NCBI GenBank assembly: GCA_007119345.1
Contig: SKPV01000031.1
Coordinates: forward strand, 1-14,462
Direction: 5' to 3'
Length of the DNA: 14,462 nucleotides
Source: Halovivax sp.
GTDB lineage: Archaea > Halobacteriota > Halobacteria > Halobacteriales > Natrialbaceae
Numbering within the stretch: the first letter of the stretch is position 1; every line of letters begins with the position of its first letter. Shown piece after piece: positions 4,615-12,063 of this stretch. The notes beneath the pieces are model-generated. The model was not told where the DNA came from and did not search any database. It saw only the letters and a program-made list of their open reading frames with translations. The position numbers were made by a program, and so were the translations under genes.

Positions 4615-6971
4615 GGGCCGCCGACCGTCTCCGCTCGGTCCTCGGTCATCGTCTCGTCGAAGTAGTACACCTCGACGCGGGTGTCGTCAACCCCGCTTCC
4701 GTGGCGCTGTTCGAAGTTCTCCTCGACGTACTCGCGGACCTCGGGGTGGACGTGGTAGGTCTTGCCCGTCTCCCACGTCACCCACCCGGAGTCGTGTCGC
4801 TCGAGATCGTCGTGGAATTCGTCCGGCCCGTACTCCTGGTTGTTCAGCATGCTGATCCACTCCGCGTCCTCGGGAAGTTCCCGGAGGTAGTAGTCGCGAG
4901 CGTACTGGGCGAACAGGGCGTCGTCCTCCTCGTACTCGTCGACGATCGTCCCGTAGGCGGTCCGGAAATCCTCGCGGTCCTCGTGGTAGAGCCGGTCTGC
5001 GTCCCAGCTGTACGTGCCGGCGTACATCGGGAAGACCAGGCACGAGACGAGGAGGACGACGAGCCCGACCGCGAGCAGCGGCGAGCGCATCGAGCGAACG
5101 AACTCGGCGTAGACCAGCAGGAGCAGCGCGACCGCGAACGGTACGACGTGGACGGTGTAGGCGAAGCTGGCGTACCGGTCGCCGACGTGGACGTAGAAGA
5201 CGAGCGCGAACACACAGAGGAGGTAACAAAAGAGCAGCTTCTGGCGCCGCGGCTCGTCGTCGATTCGAGCCAGGAGGGCGAAGCCGGCGAGGAAGAACGC
5301 GACGCCCGCGGTCGCTTCGAACGGGAACCGCAGCAGGTACGACAGGTAGACGACGTTCTCCCTGGCGAAAAACGAGAGGAACTGGTCGAGAAACGCCAGG
5401 CGATCGGTGGTGTGGGCGACGAGGGCGACGGCCGCGAGTCCGGCGGTGCCGATCGCGGAGGCGGTGCGGTACTTGGGCTCTCGAGTGGCCACGGCCCGAT
5501 AGCAGACGTAGACGTAGGCCACCGCGAGCACGAGGAGCGCGTTGTAGTGGACCTGGTAGGCGACGTAGAGAACCGGCAGCGTGAGGAGGCCGAGCCCGAG
5601 GTTGAAGTCGAGGTATCGATCGATCAGGCGGTTCGATCGATCGTTCCGGAGGTTCAGCGAGTTCCCTTCGGTCGTCGTCCGGTGGACGAGGTACGTGAGG
5701 AGGAGGAACAGCGGGATCAAGAGCGCGTACATCCGCGCCCACCGGAAGTAAAAGAGCGTGCTCGGGTAGATGGCCAGCGCCGCAGCGGTCGCGAGCGCGA
5801 CCGTCCGGTCCTCGGTGAAGTAGCGGAACACGACGTACGCGACGGGGACGGTCGCCGCGCCGAACAGCGCGGAGACGAGCCGCGCCGACCACTCCGAGAT
5901 CCCGAAGACCGCGTACGAGGCGGCGACCAACAACGTGTGCGGCCAGGCGCGATCGTAGTAACGACTCCCTTGGTCGTCGGCGATCCAGTTCCACAGGTAG
6001 AGCTCGCCCGTATAGTAGTAGCTCGCGGCGGCGTCGACCACCAGATACTCGTCGCCGAAGAGGTGGAGCTCGCCGAGTCGGTAGAAGATGACGCCGATCG
6101 CGCCGAGGGTGACGGCCGCGAGGCCGACCCCGTGGGCGGTGATCGGGACGGTCCGGCCGCGGACCTCGTACGACCGGCGGTCGAGACCGGCGACGGCTCG
6201 CCGCAGCCGATCCGCGACCGGCAGCGCTCCGACCCGTCCGGCACCGGACCGATCGCCCGCGCCATCGGTTCGTCCGCTGCCGCCGTCGGTGCGGCTACCG
6301 ACGCCGCCGGTCCGCTCGCTTGCGCCGCCGGTCCGCCTCACCGGCCTCCGCTCGCGCCGGTCTCCCTCCTGCCAGAGGACGAGGCCGACGAGCGCGGCCG
6401 TCAGCAGGTAGGTGTTCGCCGTCACCGCTTGCGCCGCCGTCTCCGAAAACAGCGGCGCCACGGCGACGACCGTCGCGAGTACCGCGCCGGCGCGCGTCGC
6501 CGCGCGCGCCGTCTCGTCGTCCCGGAGGAGGAGCGTCAGCCCCAGCAGGGAGACGGTAGCGTAGAAGACGATCGAGAGGTCGACGTGATGGTGGAGTCGG
6601 AGTCGCGTCGCCGAGAGGACGATCAGGAGCGCGTAGAGGGCGACGAGGTTCCGCGTCGAGAGCCACACGAATTTGATCACCCGGGGCCTGGATCGGACAC
6701 GGTCGATCGGGTCGGCGAGCGCCCGTCCGACCCGGGACGGAACCGGGAGGGCCGGTCCGTGGCGCTCCGCGAGGACGACCGCGCCGACCGCGAGCGCGAG
6801 CGTACCCAGGACCTCGGGTCGAAACAGGGGCGCCGCCGACAGCACCTCGGCGGTGTGGAGGAGGAAGGCGGCGACGACCGCCCCGGTGACGAGCCAGGCG
6901 AGGCGCGCGGCCGGGCCGCGTCGTCCGATCGACGGGTTGTGACCCCGGCTATCCGCGATCTCGGCGGTCAC
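4551..6971 (-). CDS. GT-C fold membrane glycosyltransferase, GT39/ArnT-like
   Basis: An 806-residue multipass membrane protein with about a dozen hydrophobic segments and a soluble C-terminal part (roughly 600-806). Asp307-Glu308 (GDEYL), just after a membrane segment, matches the acidic catalytic pair in the first outer loop of GT39/ArnT enzymes, which use polyprenyl-phosphate sugars. EWSARLVSALFGAATVPVAY further on is typical of that family. It likely adds a sugar to a glycoprotein or glycolipid on the outer membrane face. An Arg/Gly/Thr/Ser-rich repeat loop occupies about 210-245, in a cytoplasm/loop position, and the tail carries 14-residue repeats. The GTG start overlaps the LamG gene's stop (GTGA) and has GGAGGTG 7 nt upstream, so translation is coupled. 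Donor and acceptor are unknown; AglB is unlikely because WWDYG is absent. Confidence 0.85.
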   Translation of the reverse strand: MTAEIADSRGHNPSIGRRGPAARLAWLVTGAVVAAFLLHTAEVLSAAPLFRPEVLGTLALAVGAVVLAERHGPALPVPSRVGRALADPIDRVRSRPRVIKFVWLSTRNLVALYALLIVLSATRLRLHHHVDLSIVFYATVSLLGLTLLLRDDETARAATRAGAVLATVVAVAPLFSETAAQAVTANTYLLTAALVGLVLWQEGDRRERRPVRRTGGASERTGGVGSRTDGGSGRTDGAGDRSGAGRVGALPVADRLRRAVAGLDRRSYEVRGRTVPITAHGVGLAAVTLGAIGVIFYRLGELHLFGDEYLVVDAAASYYYTGELYLWNWIADDQGSRYYDRAWPHTLLVAASYAVFGISEWSARLVSALFGAATVPVAYVVFRYFTEDRTVALATAAALAIYPSTLFYFRWARMYALLIPLFLLLTYLVHRTTTEGNSLNLRNDRSNRLIDRYLDFNLGLGLLTLPVLYVAYQVHYNALLVLAVAYVYVCYRAVATREPKYRTASAIGTAGLAAVALVAHTTDRLAFLDQFLSFFARENVVYLSYLLRFPFEATAGVAFFLAGFALLARIDDEPRRQKLLFCYLLCVFALVFYVHVGDRYASFAYTVHVVPFAVALLLLVYAEFVRSMRSPLLAVGLVVLLVSCLVFPMYAGTYSWDADRLYHEDREDFRTAYGTIVDEYEEDDALFAQYARDYYLRELPEDAEWISMLNNQEYGPDEFHDDLERHDSGWVTWETGKTYHVHPEVREYVEENFEQRHGSGVDDTRVEVYYFDETMTEDRAETVGGPAASIGGGAVPVDERASSIDG

Positions 6972-7804
6972 CCGTTCCCACCTCCGTCCGCCCGGAGAGC
7001 GTCGGTTCCGGGTTCACCTGCGCCTCGTCGACGGGCCTCCACCCCCGCAGCACCGACGGCGAGCAGGACGGTCGCGAGGGCGCTCGCGTATCGGAACTCG
7101 TCGGTGAACGCGAACCCGGGCAGGCGGGACGATCCGGCGTGGAGCGCGCGAACCTCGCCGGACGTGGCGGCGCGGTCGTAGACGGCGACGGAGCCGACGT
7201 CGCCGTCGAGGTGGTAGCCGTCGGGGCGCTGGCCCACGTAGATCGTCTCCGTCGGGCCCACCGCGCCGACGTCCCGCTCGTCCACGAACTCGCCGTCGAG
7301 GTAGAGTTCGAACGTGCCGTCCCGGTGGACGGCCGTCACCTGCCGCCAACTCCCGTCGGCGGTGCCGTCCGCGGCTGCGATCCCGGTCTCGGGCGTGTAG
7401 AAGCCGTACCGATCGTCGCGGACGACGACCCACCACTCTTCGCTCGTCACGATCCCGGCGAAGTAGCCGTGGTGGCTCGCCCGGACGTCGACGGTGACCG
7501 TGAAGTCGCCCCCGAGCGACCGGTCCAGGGGAACCTCGAGGTGGTGGCCGCCGTCCGCGAACGCCATCGTCCCGTCGGTATCGTCGACGGCGTCGCGGGC
7601 GTCATGGTCCGCCGCGACGACCTCGCCGTGGTTTCCGTCGCCGCTCCCGTCGGGGACCACGTCGTCGGTCACGGACTCGTCCTCGAAGTCGAAGTGGACG
7701 ATGCGATGGTCGTCGATTCCGGCCGCCCCGATCGCGACGGCGGCGAGCAGGACGATCGCGGCGGCGGCCAGAAGGAGGCGCGTGATCGTCCGGTACCGGC
7801 CCAT
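6968..7804 (-). CDS. Membrane-anchored LamG/concanavalin-like protein
   Basis: A 278-residue protein. One hydrophobic helix (about 8-29) acts as signal or anchor, a beta-rich domain spans about 33-230, a second hydrophobic segment lies at about 239-257, and a short polar tail follows. The domain opens with IVHFDFED and continues with G...HLEVPLD, FTVTVDVRASHHG, a stretch on WRQVTAVHRDGTFELYLDG, and GSVAVYDRAATSGEVRALH. That order is characteristic of LamG/concanavalin-A-like jelly-roll domains, which bind glycans. The topology places the domain outside the cell. The start at 7804 is chosen because the signal helix follows it and a TATA-like box lies about 30 nt upstream; the frame is open much further upstream without sense. 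It is coupled to the GT39-like gene, so it may recognise the same surface polymer. Confidence 0.85.
   Translation of the reverse strand: MGRYRTITRLLLAAAAIVLLAAVAIGAAGIDDHRIVHFDFEDESVTDDVVPDGSGDGNHGEVVAADHDARDAVDDTDGTMAFADGGHHLEVPLDRSLGGDFTVTVDVRASHHGYFAGIVTSEEWWVVVRDDRYGFYTPETGIAAADGTADGSWRQVTAVHRDGTFELYLDGEFVDERDVGAVGPTETIYVGQRPDGYHLDGDVGSVAVYDRAATSGEVRALHAGSSRLPGFAFTDEFRYASALATVLLAVGAAGVEARRRGAGEPGTDALRADGGGNG
6979..6985 (-). promoter_or_regulatory. Strong Shine-Dalgarno for the coupled glycosyltransferase start
   Basis: GGAGGTG lies 7 nt before the GTG at 6971, inside the end of the LamG-like gene. It is fully complementary to the archaeal 16S 3' tail, and it decides the start of the second gene in this two-gene unit. 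Confidence 0.75.
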
Positions 7805-7831
7805 CTCCCTCGATCCCGACACCGAAGGAGG

Positions 7832-7839
7832 GCTTATAC
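7832..7839 (-). promoter_or_regulatory. TATA-like box for the LamG-glycosyltransferase operon
   Basis: On the minus strand AGTATAAG sits in GC-rich flanks, centred about 31 nt upstream of the ATG at 7804. It probably drives both the LamG-like gene and the overlapping glycosyltransferase. Confidence 0.6.
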
Positions 7840-7999
7840 TTTGGCCAATAATCCCGCGATGCGGTCGGGTTACGGGCCGGATACGCGAGCCGTGAACGGG
7901 GAACCGCTCCGACCGTTCGACCGCCGGAGGGATCCGGTTTGACGCCCGATAGCGGAGTCGAGGTTCCCGTTTCCCGCCCGAACGCGGTAACCGGTACAG

Positions 8000-8092
8000 C
8001 GGCGGCGGGTCGACGGACAGGTTTCCACCGGCGGCGGGTCGACGGGCAGGTTTCACCGGTCCAGCGGCGGCAGGTCGACGGGCAGGTTCCGG
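8000..8092. repeat. Triplicated 3' end of the flippase gene
   Basis: Three copies of a roughly 26-bp core start at 8000, 8029 and 8065 on the plus strand (spacings 29 and 36 bp). Read on the minus strand, the innermost copy encodes the flippase C-terminus NLPVDLPPLDR. The next encodes NLPVDPPPV in the same frame past the stop codon, and the third encodes NLSVDPPPLYR after a one-base frame change. The gene end has therefore been copied outward into the 3' flank. Confidence 0.8.
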
Positions 8093-9495
8093 CGTACGGT
8101 CCCGCGGAACCGACCCGAGAGCCCGAAGAGCGCGAGGAAGTAGGCGCCGCCGCCGAGGGCGACCAATGCCAGGACGAACGGGACGTTGTACGCCGCCATA
8201 GCCGTCCCTTCTCCGAGAGCCCGGGCGCCGTAGACGAGCGCGCCCATCGCGAGGGCGGCGGCGGTCTGGCGGCCGACCTCGAGAACCGGCAACGATACCT
8301 CGACCAATCTCGTGACGGCGACGAGGGCGTACGCGAAGCTCAGCGTGGCGGCGAGGCCGGTCGCGATGGCGGCGCCCACCCAGCCGATCTCCGCGATCAG
8401 CGCGACGTTGAGGATCACGTTGCTCGCGATGAACAGCCCGTTGACGCGAAAGCCGACGTCCGGGCGGTCGATCGCGTTCAGCGCGTTCACCAGCTGCTTC
8501 TGGTAGCCGTAGACGAGGTAGCCGGCGACGAGCAGCCACAGGACGGCCGTCCCCTCCACGAACTCGCGCCCGTAGATGAGCAGCAGGCGGTCGCCGACGA
8601 TCGCGGCGCCGACCAGGCCCGGAATGAGGAATATCCCGGCGTAGGCGACCGAGTCTTCCACCAGCGACGCGACCGCGGCGCCGTCGCCGTCCGAGGAGAC
8701 GGCGCTGATCTCGGGGAAGAGGGTCGTGCCGATCGCGGTGCCGAAGGTGTTGAGAAACGACGCGATCGAGAGCGCGATGAGGTAGACCCCGACCAGCCCC
8801 TGTGAGACGAACAGACCGAGTACGGTGACGTCCACCCAGCGAAAGCTCTCCTCGCGGACCGTCCCCAGCCACGCCCACTTGGCGTAGGTGAGGATGCTCT
8901 GGAAGTGCGCTCGCGCCGGTCGACGGACGGCCGGCCGGAGAAAGAGGAGGCCGGCGACGGCCGCGACGAGCCAGCCGATCCCGTAGCCGAGCAGGAGGCC
9001 GCCGAGGCCGAGGCCGGCCACCACCAGGCCGAACTGGACCACGCTCGCACAGAACAGCCGCGCCGGCGAGAGGATCGCGAACACGTGGACGTAGTGGCGT
9101 CCCTGGAGGGCCGCCATCGAGAGCCGGTACAGCAACGACGCACCCGCGAGGAAGAGCAGCAATTCGAGAACCGGCGCACCGACGTAGCCCTCCACCGGGT
9201 CGCGGGCGGCGACCAGCGCGACCGCGACGACGACGAAAAACGCGGCCATCAGGAGCGCCCCCGCCGTGAGGTGCGCGCCGGGGTCGTTGTCCTCGCTGAG
9301 TCGCTTGACGATCGCCTTCTCGAGTCCCAGCTTGCCGGCCATCTCGAGCCACGAGACGACCGCGAGCGCGAGGGCGTACATCCCGAGCACCTCCGCGCCC
9401 AGCATTCTGGCGAAGTAGACGGTCGCGACGAAGCTGACGCCGATCGCGACGGACTTCGCGACGAAGTACGTGATCGCCGTCTGTCCGCGCTTCAC
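8053..9495 (-). CDS. Wzx/MOP-type oligosaccharide flippase
   Basis: A 480-residue integral membrane protein with 12-14 predicted helices and few charged residues, the usual size for lipid-linked oligosaccharide flippases of the MOP (MATE-like) superfamily. N-terminal features such as YFARMLGAEVLGMYALA, and mid-protein FPEISAVSSDG with PGLVGAAIVGDRLLLIYG, are typical of the polysaccharide-biosynthesis branch. The latter half has the conserved VLWLLVAGYLVYGYQKQLVNALNA region. It would move polyprenol- or dolichol-linked glycan across the membrane for later transfer. The start is a GTG with GGTGATC a few nt upstream. It is divergent from the FkbM gene at 9591. Its 3' end is duplicated twice into the flank. 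The specific glycan is unknown; functional equivalence to AglR of Haloferax is plausible but unproven. Confidence 0.9.
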   Translation of the reverse strand: MKRGQTAITYFVAKSVAIGVSFVATVYFARMLGAEVLGMYALALAVVSWLEMAGKLGLEKAIVKRLSEDNDPGAHLTAGALLMAAFFVVVAVALVAARDPVEGYVGAPVLELLLFLAGASLLYRLSMAALQGRHYVHVFAILSPARLFCASVVQFGLVVAGLGLGGLLLGYGIGWLVAAVAGLLFLRPAVRRPARAHFQSILTYAKWAWLGTVREESFRWVDVTVLGLFVSQGLVGVYLIALSIASFLNTFGTAIGTTLFPEISAVSSDGDGAAVASLVEDSVAYAGIFLIPGLVGAAIVGDRLLLIYGREFVEGTAVLWLLVAGYLVYGYQKQLVNALNAIDRPDVGFRVNGLFIASNVILNVALIAEIGWVGAAIATGLAATLSFAYALVAVTRLVEVSLPVLEVGRQTAAALAMGALVYGARALGEGTAMAAYNVPFVLALVALGGGAYFLALFGLSGRFRGTVRRNLPVDLPPLDR

Positions 9496-9499
9496 GATC

Positions 9500-9506
9500 G
9501 ATCACC
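9500..9506 (-). promoter_or_regulatory. Shine-Dalgarno supporting the flippase GTG start
   Basis: GGTGATC, complementary to the 16S 3' end, lies just upstream of the GTG at 9495. Its GGTG core is 7 nt from the start codon. The flippase is thus probably translated from a leadered mRNA, unlike several neighbours. Confidence 0.45.
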
Positions 9507-9556
9507 CGCGACGGCGGGCCGGTCGCGACCACCCGGGAGGGCGGGACCATCGGTGT

Positions 9557-9568
9557 GAACTTTACGGT
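9557..9568 (+). promoter_or_regulatory. TATA-like box for the first FkbM gene
   Basis: The run GAACTTTACGGT is centred about 27 nt before the GTG at 9591. If it is the promoter, the in-frame GTG at 9555 cannot be the start because it would lie upstream of transcription. The match is moderate. Confidence 0.35.
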
Positions 9569-9590
9569 ACCGCGGGTCGTGAGACGGTCC

Positions 9591-10592
9591 GTGTCGCAAC
9601 TGGGCCACCGCCTCCGATCGCTGTACAGGGTCGCCCGCGGTCGCGGCCTCCTCGAGGCCTTCCAGGTGTCGGTCGTCAATCCCCTCTACGGCGTCTGGGT
9701 GGAACGAGTGCGCGACGACGTGGTGCGGCGGGACGGCCTCGCGTTCCACCTCGACGAGGAGGGCGTCTCGACCTTCACGAAGGGCGCGATCGCCCGCCGG
9801 AGACACGAGCGACAGGAGCGAACCCTCCTGGAGCGCCACGTGCCGCCGGAAACGGACGTGATCGAACTCGGCGGCGGCGTCGGCTATCTGACCGCCATCG
9901 TCGATCGTCGCGTCGACGGCGAGGTGATCGTCGTCGAGGCGAACCCGGACCTGGTCCCCCTGCTCGAGCGGAACCGAGCGGCCAACGACCTCGACTACGA
10001 GATCGTCAACGCCGCCTACGCCCCCGAACGGGAAGCGGTCACGTTTCCGGTGGCGAGCAACTACAAGTTCAGCAGTCGTCACAAGCGGTCCGGGAACACG
10101 ACCGTCGTGCCGGCGACGAGCCTCGAGCGTCTCGTCCGTCGCTACGATCTCGACGCCTCCGCGCTGATCGTGGACGTCGAGGGGGACGAGATCGAACTCG
10201 TCCGGGAGGAACTCGACGTCCTCGAGTCGGTCTGTGACTGGCTGCTGATCGAGTTCCACGCGAAGATGACCGGGTACGAGGCGGTCGATACGACCAGGCG
10301 GCGGCTGGAAACGGCCGGGTTCCGGTCGCTCGACCGCCGCCCCGGCGTCGAACTCTTCGTGGCCGAGGAACCGATGGCGTCCGAGCCGGTTGGGGAGAGG
10401 TCGGGCGCGATGGGGGAGCAGGGATCCGAGGTAGCCGCGGAGCCGGCCTCCAAGACGACGGGGGAACGGGGGTCCGAGTCGACGGGGGAACGGGGGTCCG
10501 AGTCGACGGGGGAACGGGGGTCCGAGTCGACGGGGGTGCCCGCGTCCGAAGCGGTCGACGAGGCCGATCCGGTTCGATCCGACGATGAGTGA
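9591..10592 (+). CDS. FkbM-family SAM-dependent methyltransferase with repeat tail (copy 1)
   Basis: A 333-residue protein from the GTG at 9591; GTG codons at 9555 and 9579 are in-frame alternatives. The SAM-binding motif VIELGGGVGY lies near residues 90-99, an acidic residue ends the next strand (VVEANP), and IVDVEGDEIELV matches the DVEG signature of FkbM methyltransferases. These O-methylate sugars or polyketides, and in a glycan locus the target is probably a sugar hydroxyl. After about residue 262 the fold ends and a 70-residue Glu/Ser/Gly/Thr-rich tail begins. It includes three perfect copies of the 8-residue unit TGERGSES. The tail is absent from the paralogue at 12064-12921. The gene is divergent from the flippase and convergent with an ATP-grasp gene. 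Confidence 0.88.
   Translation: MSQLGHRLRSLYRVARGRGLLEAFQVSVVNPLYGVWVERVRDDVVRRDGLAFHLDEEGVSTFTKGAIARRRHERQERTLLERHVPPETDVIELGGGVGYLTAIVDRRVDGEVIVVEANPDLVPLLERNRAANDLDYEIVNAAYAPEREAVTFPVASNYKFSSRHKRSGNTTVVPATSLERLVRRYDLDASALIVDVEGDEIELVREELDVLESVCDWLLIEFHAKMTGYEAVDTTRRRLETAGFRSLDRRPGVELFVAEEPMASEPVGERSGAMGEQGSEVAAEPASKTTGERGSESTGERGSESTGERGSESTGVPASEAVDEADPVRSDDE
10457..10528 (+). repeat. Three perfect 24-bp tandem repeats in the FkbM tail
   Basis: Units 10457-10480, 10481-10504 and 10505-10528 are identical, and a partial fourth follows. The period is a multiple of three, so copy-number change would lengthen or shorten the tail without a frameshift. Perfect identity, against the drift in the other arrays, suggests recent expansion. 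Confidence 0.9.
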
Positions 10593-10772
10593 ACCCGACG
10601 GCGGGAGGCGCGAATCCCTTGGGATCGGTGAGGACGCCGGGGGATTCGAACGTCGACGGACCGCCGACCGGTACCGCGACGGACGCGACCTGATGCGGCC
10701 ACACCCGAGCCGTCGGCTCCTGGCCGCCGACCTCGCCCCGCCGACGCTGCGGTACCGGTTCCACACGGTCGA
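10593..10772. other. Convergent intergenic gap
   Basis: This 180-bp gap separates the 3' ends of FkbM copy 1 and ATP-grasp copy 1. I see no gene, no convincing hairpin terminator and no T-rich run. Confidence 0.4.
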
Positions 10773-11963
10773 TCACCGGACGCCGTGGTGCTCGAAGAAC
10801 CGCCGGTTGCGCTCGTCGGCGACGAGCGGGACGTGCGGCTGGATCACGTCGATGTCCGGCCAGTTGTTCCCCTCGATGACGACGAACGAGCCGTCGTCGT
10901 CGGTCTGGAGCACGTCCCAGCCGACGTACGGGGTGAGCGATCCGAGGTAGTCGGCCATTGCGAGCACCTCCTCGACGGTCGCCGCCCACGACGGCACCGT
11001 CCGGCCTCGAATCTTCGCGCCGGTTTCGGGGTGGACGTCGTGCTCGCCGCGTCGATCGCCGTCCGGATACGAGACGGCGGCCGAGAGCTCGCCCGTCTCC
11101 AGATCGACGTTCGCGGCGATCCCGCCCTTCGACCAGTTGTCGACGGGCGAGGACGCGCTCGTTCCGATCCGCTGGACCGCGGCGGCGACGTAGGGCTCGC
11201 GCGTTTCCGGATCGATCATCGTGACGATCCTGATAGTGTTCGGGCTGTCCGGGTACAGCGAGCGCGGGAACGGTCCCTGTTCGACGAACGCCGTGAGGAT
11301 GTGCGCGTCGTGTTCGGTCGCCAGACGTTCGACGTCCGCTCGACTCGCGGATGCCCCGTCGATGGCGTACCCGTCGCTTTCGGCCGAGACGATGTGGACG
11401 TCCTCGCCGCCGGAGCCTCCCTGGGGCCGGACGACGACGGTCCCGGCCGCGTCGACGCAGGATGCGACGGATCCGACCGCGTCGGGGTCTGCGTCGGATC
11501 CGACAGCGTCGTGGTCCGCGTCGGATCCGACCGTCCCGCTGGACGGCGCCTCGACGTCGGCGTCGGATCCGATCGGCTCGCTGTACGGCGTCCGGACGAC
11601 CCGCCCGTCGCGGACGACACCGTAACAGTCGGGAAGGTGCGCCGCCCACTCCGGGCCCATCACGTAGTAGAACAGCGCCTTGTTCCGGTGGACGTAGCCG
11701 GCCTTCCCGTTGATTTTCCGGGTCTCGATCCGCTCCCAGTTCGAGAGGTACCGGTCGAGGTCCCCGCCGTCCAGCTCGAAGAGCGGCACGGATTCGGAGA
11801 AGAACCCTCGCCGGAGCGCCCAGAGCCGGGTCCGCAGCGAGAGGCCGGGGTGGTGTTTGAGCTCCCGATTGACGAAGAACATCGACGCCCAGAGCCGCCA
11901 GTTCGCGCGCTCTCTGGCGTCGTCGGCCCACCGCCCGACCCGTCGGATCCAGGGGTACAGCAT
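10773..11963 (-). CDS. Sugar-transfer-associated ATP-grasp protein (copy 1)
   Basis: A 396-residue ATP-grasp protein resembling the ATPgrasp_ST family found in polysaccharide loci. The N-terminal part has DRYLSNWERIETRKINGK. VVVRPQGGSGG (about 176-186) is the nucleotide loop, NTIRIVTM and PVDNWSKGGI are in the middle, and YVGWDVL precedes Glu364 and Asn366 (VIEGNNWPD), which should bind the metal ion. Such enzymes join a carboxylate to an amine or thiol through an acyl phosphate; the presumed role is amidating or ligating a group onto a glycan or its precursor. Residue 179 is Arg where the paralogue has Lys156, an ATP-contact position. A GSDAD-rich insert (about 130-165) precedes the loop. 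The same orientation as the FkbM gene 100 bp upstream suggests co-expression. Confidence 0.82.
   Translation of the reverse strand: MLYPWIRRVGRWADDARERANWRLWASMFFVNRELKHHPGLSLRTRLWALRRGFFSESVPLFELDGGDLDRYLSNWERIETRKINGKAGYVHRNKALFYYVMGPEWAAHLPDCYGVVRDGRVVRTPYSEPIGSDADVEAPSSGTVGSDADHDAVGSDADPDAVGSVASCVDAAGTVVVRPQGGSGGEDVHIVSAESDGYAIDGASASRADVERLATEHDAHILTAFVEQGPFPRSLYPDSPNTIRIVTMIDPETREPYVAAAVQRIGTSASSPVDNWSKGGIAANVDLETGELSAAVSYPDGDRRGEHDVHPETGAKIRGRTVPSWAATVEEVLAMADYLGSLTPYVGWDVLQTDDDGSFVVIEGNNWPDIDVIQPHVPLVADERNRRFFEHHGVR
11464..11574. repeat. GGATCCGA-centred repeats in ATP-grasp copy 1
   Basis: A 14-bp motif, GCGTCGGATCCGAC or a close variant, begins at 11464, 11491, 11518 and 11560 (spacings 27, 27 and 42 bp). 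All spacings are multiples of three, and the repeat encodes the VGSDAD-type loop just before the ATP-binding glycine loop. Confidence 0.75.
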
Positions 11964-12063
11964 CGGTTACGTTAGCTCCGTCTCCCGGTTCCCTCGAGAG
12001 CGAGGGGTGCCCGTTCCCGACCCTCGTCGCGAGGCGCCCGCGCTCGGTACGCGACTGTCCGTG

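Noticed and set aside
4701..7181. An 826-codon open frame on the plus strand
   Set aside because: It is antisense to the GT39-like gene. Its product is a charged Arg/Glu/Asp/Val string without domains, typical of a GC-rich shadow frame, whereas the minus strand gives clear membrane helices and motifs.
6968..9679. A 903-codon minus-strand frame fusing the LamG-like protein to upstream sequence
   Set aside because: Only the last 278 codons make sense. Upstream it overlaps the flippase out of frame and gives Arg-rich nonsense. A promoter and signal helix mark the start at 7804.
10785..11975. A 396-codon plus-strand frame opposite ATP-grasp copy 1
   Set aside because: It mirrors the real gene almost exactly and encodes low-complexity Val/Asp/Arg text with no family features.
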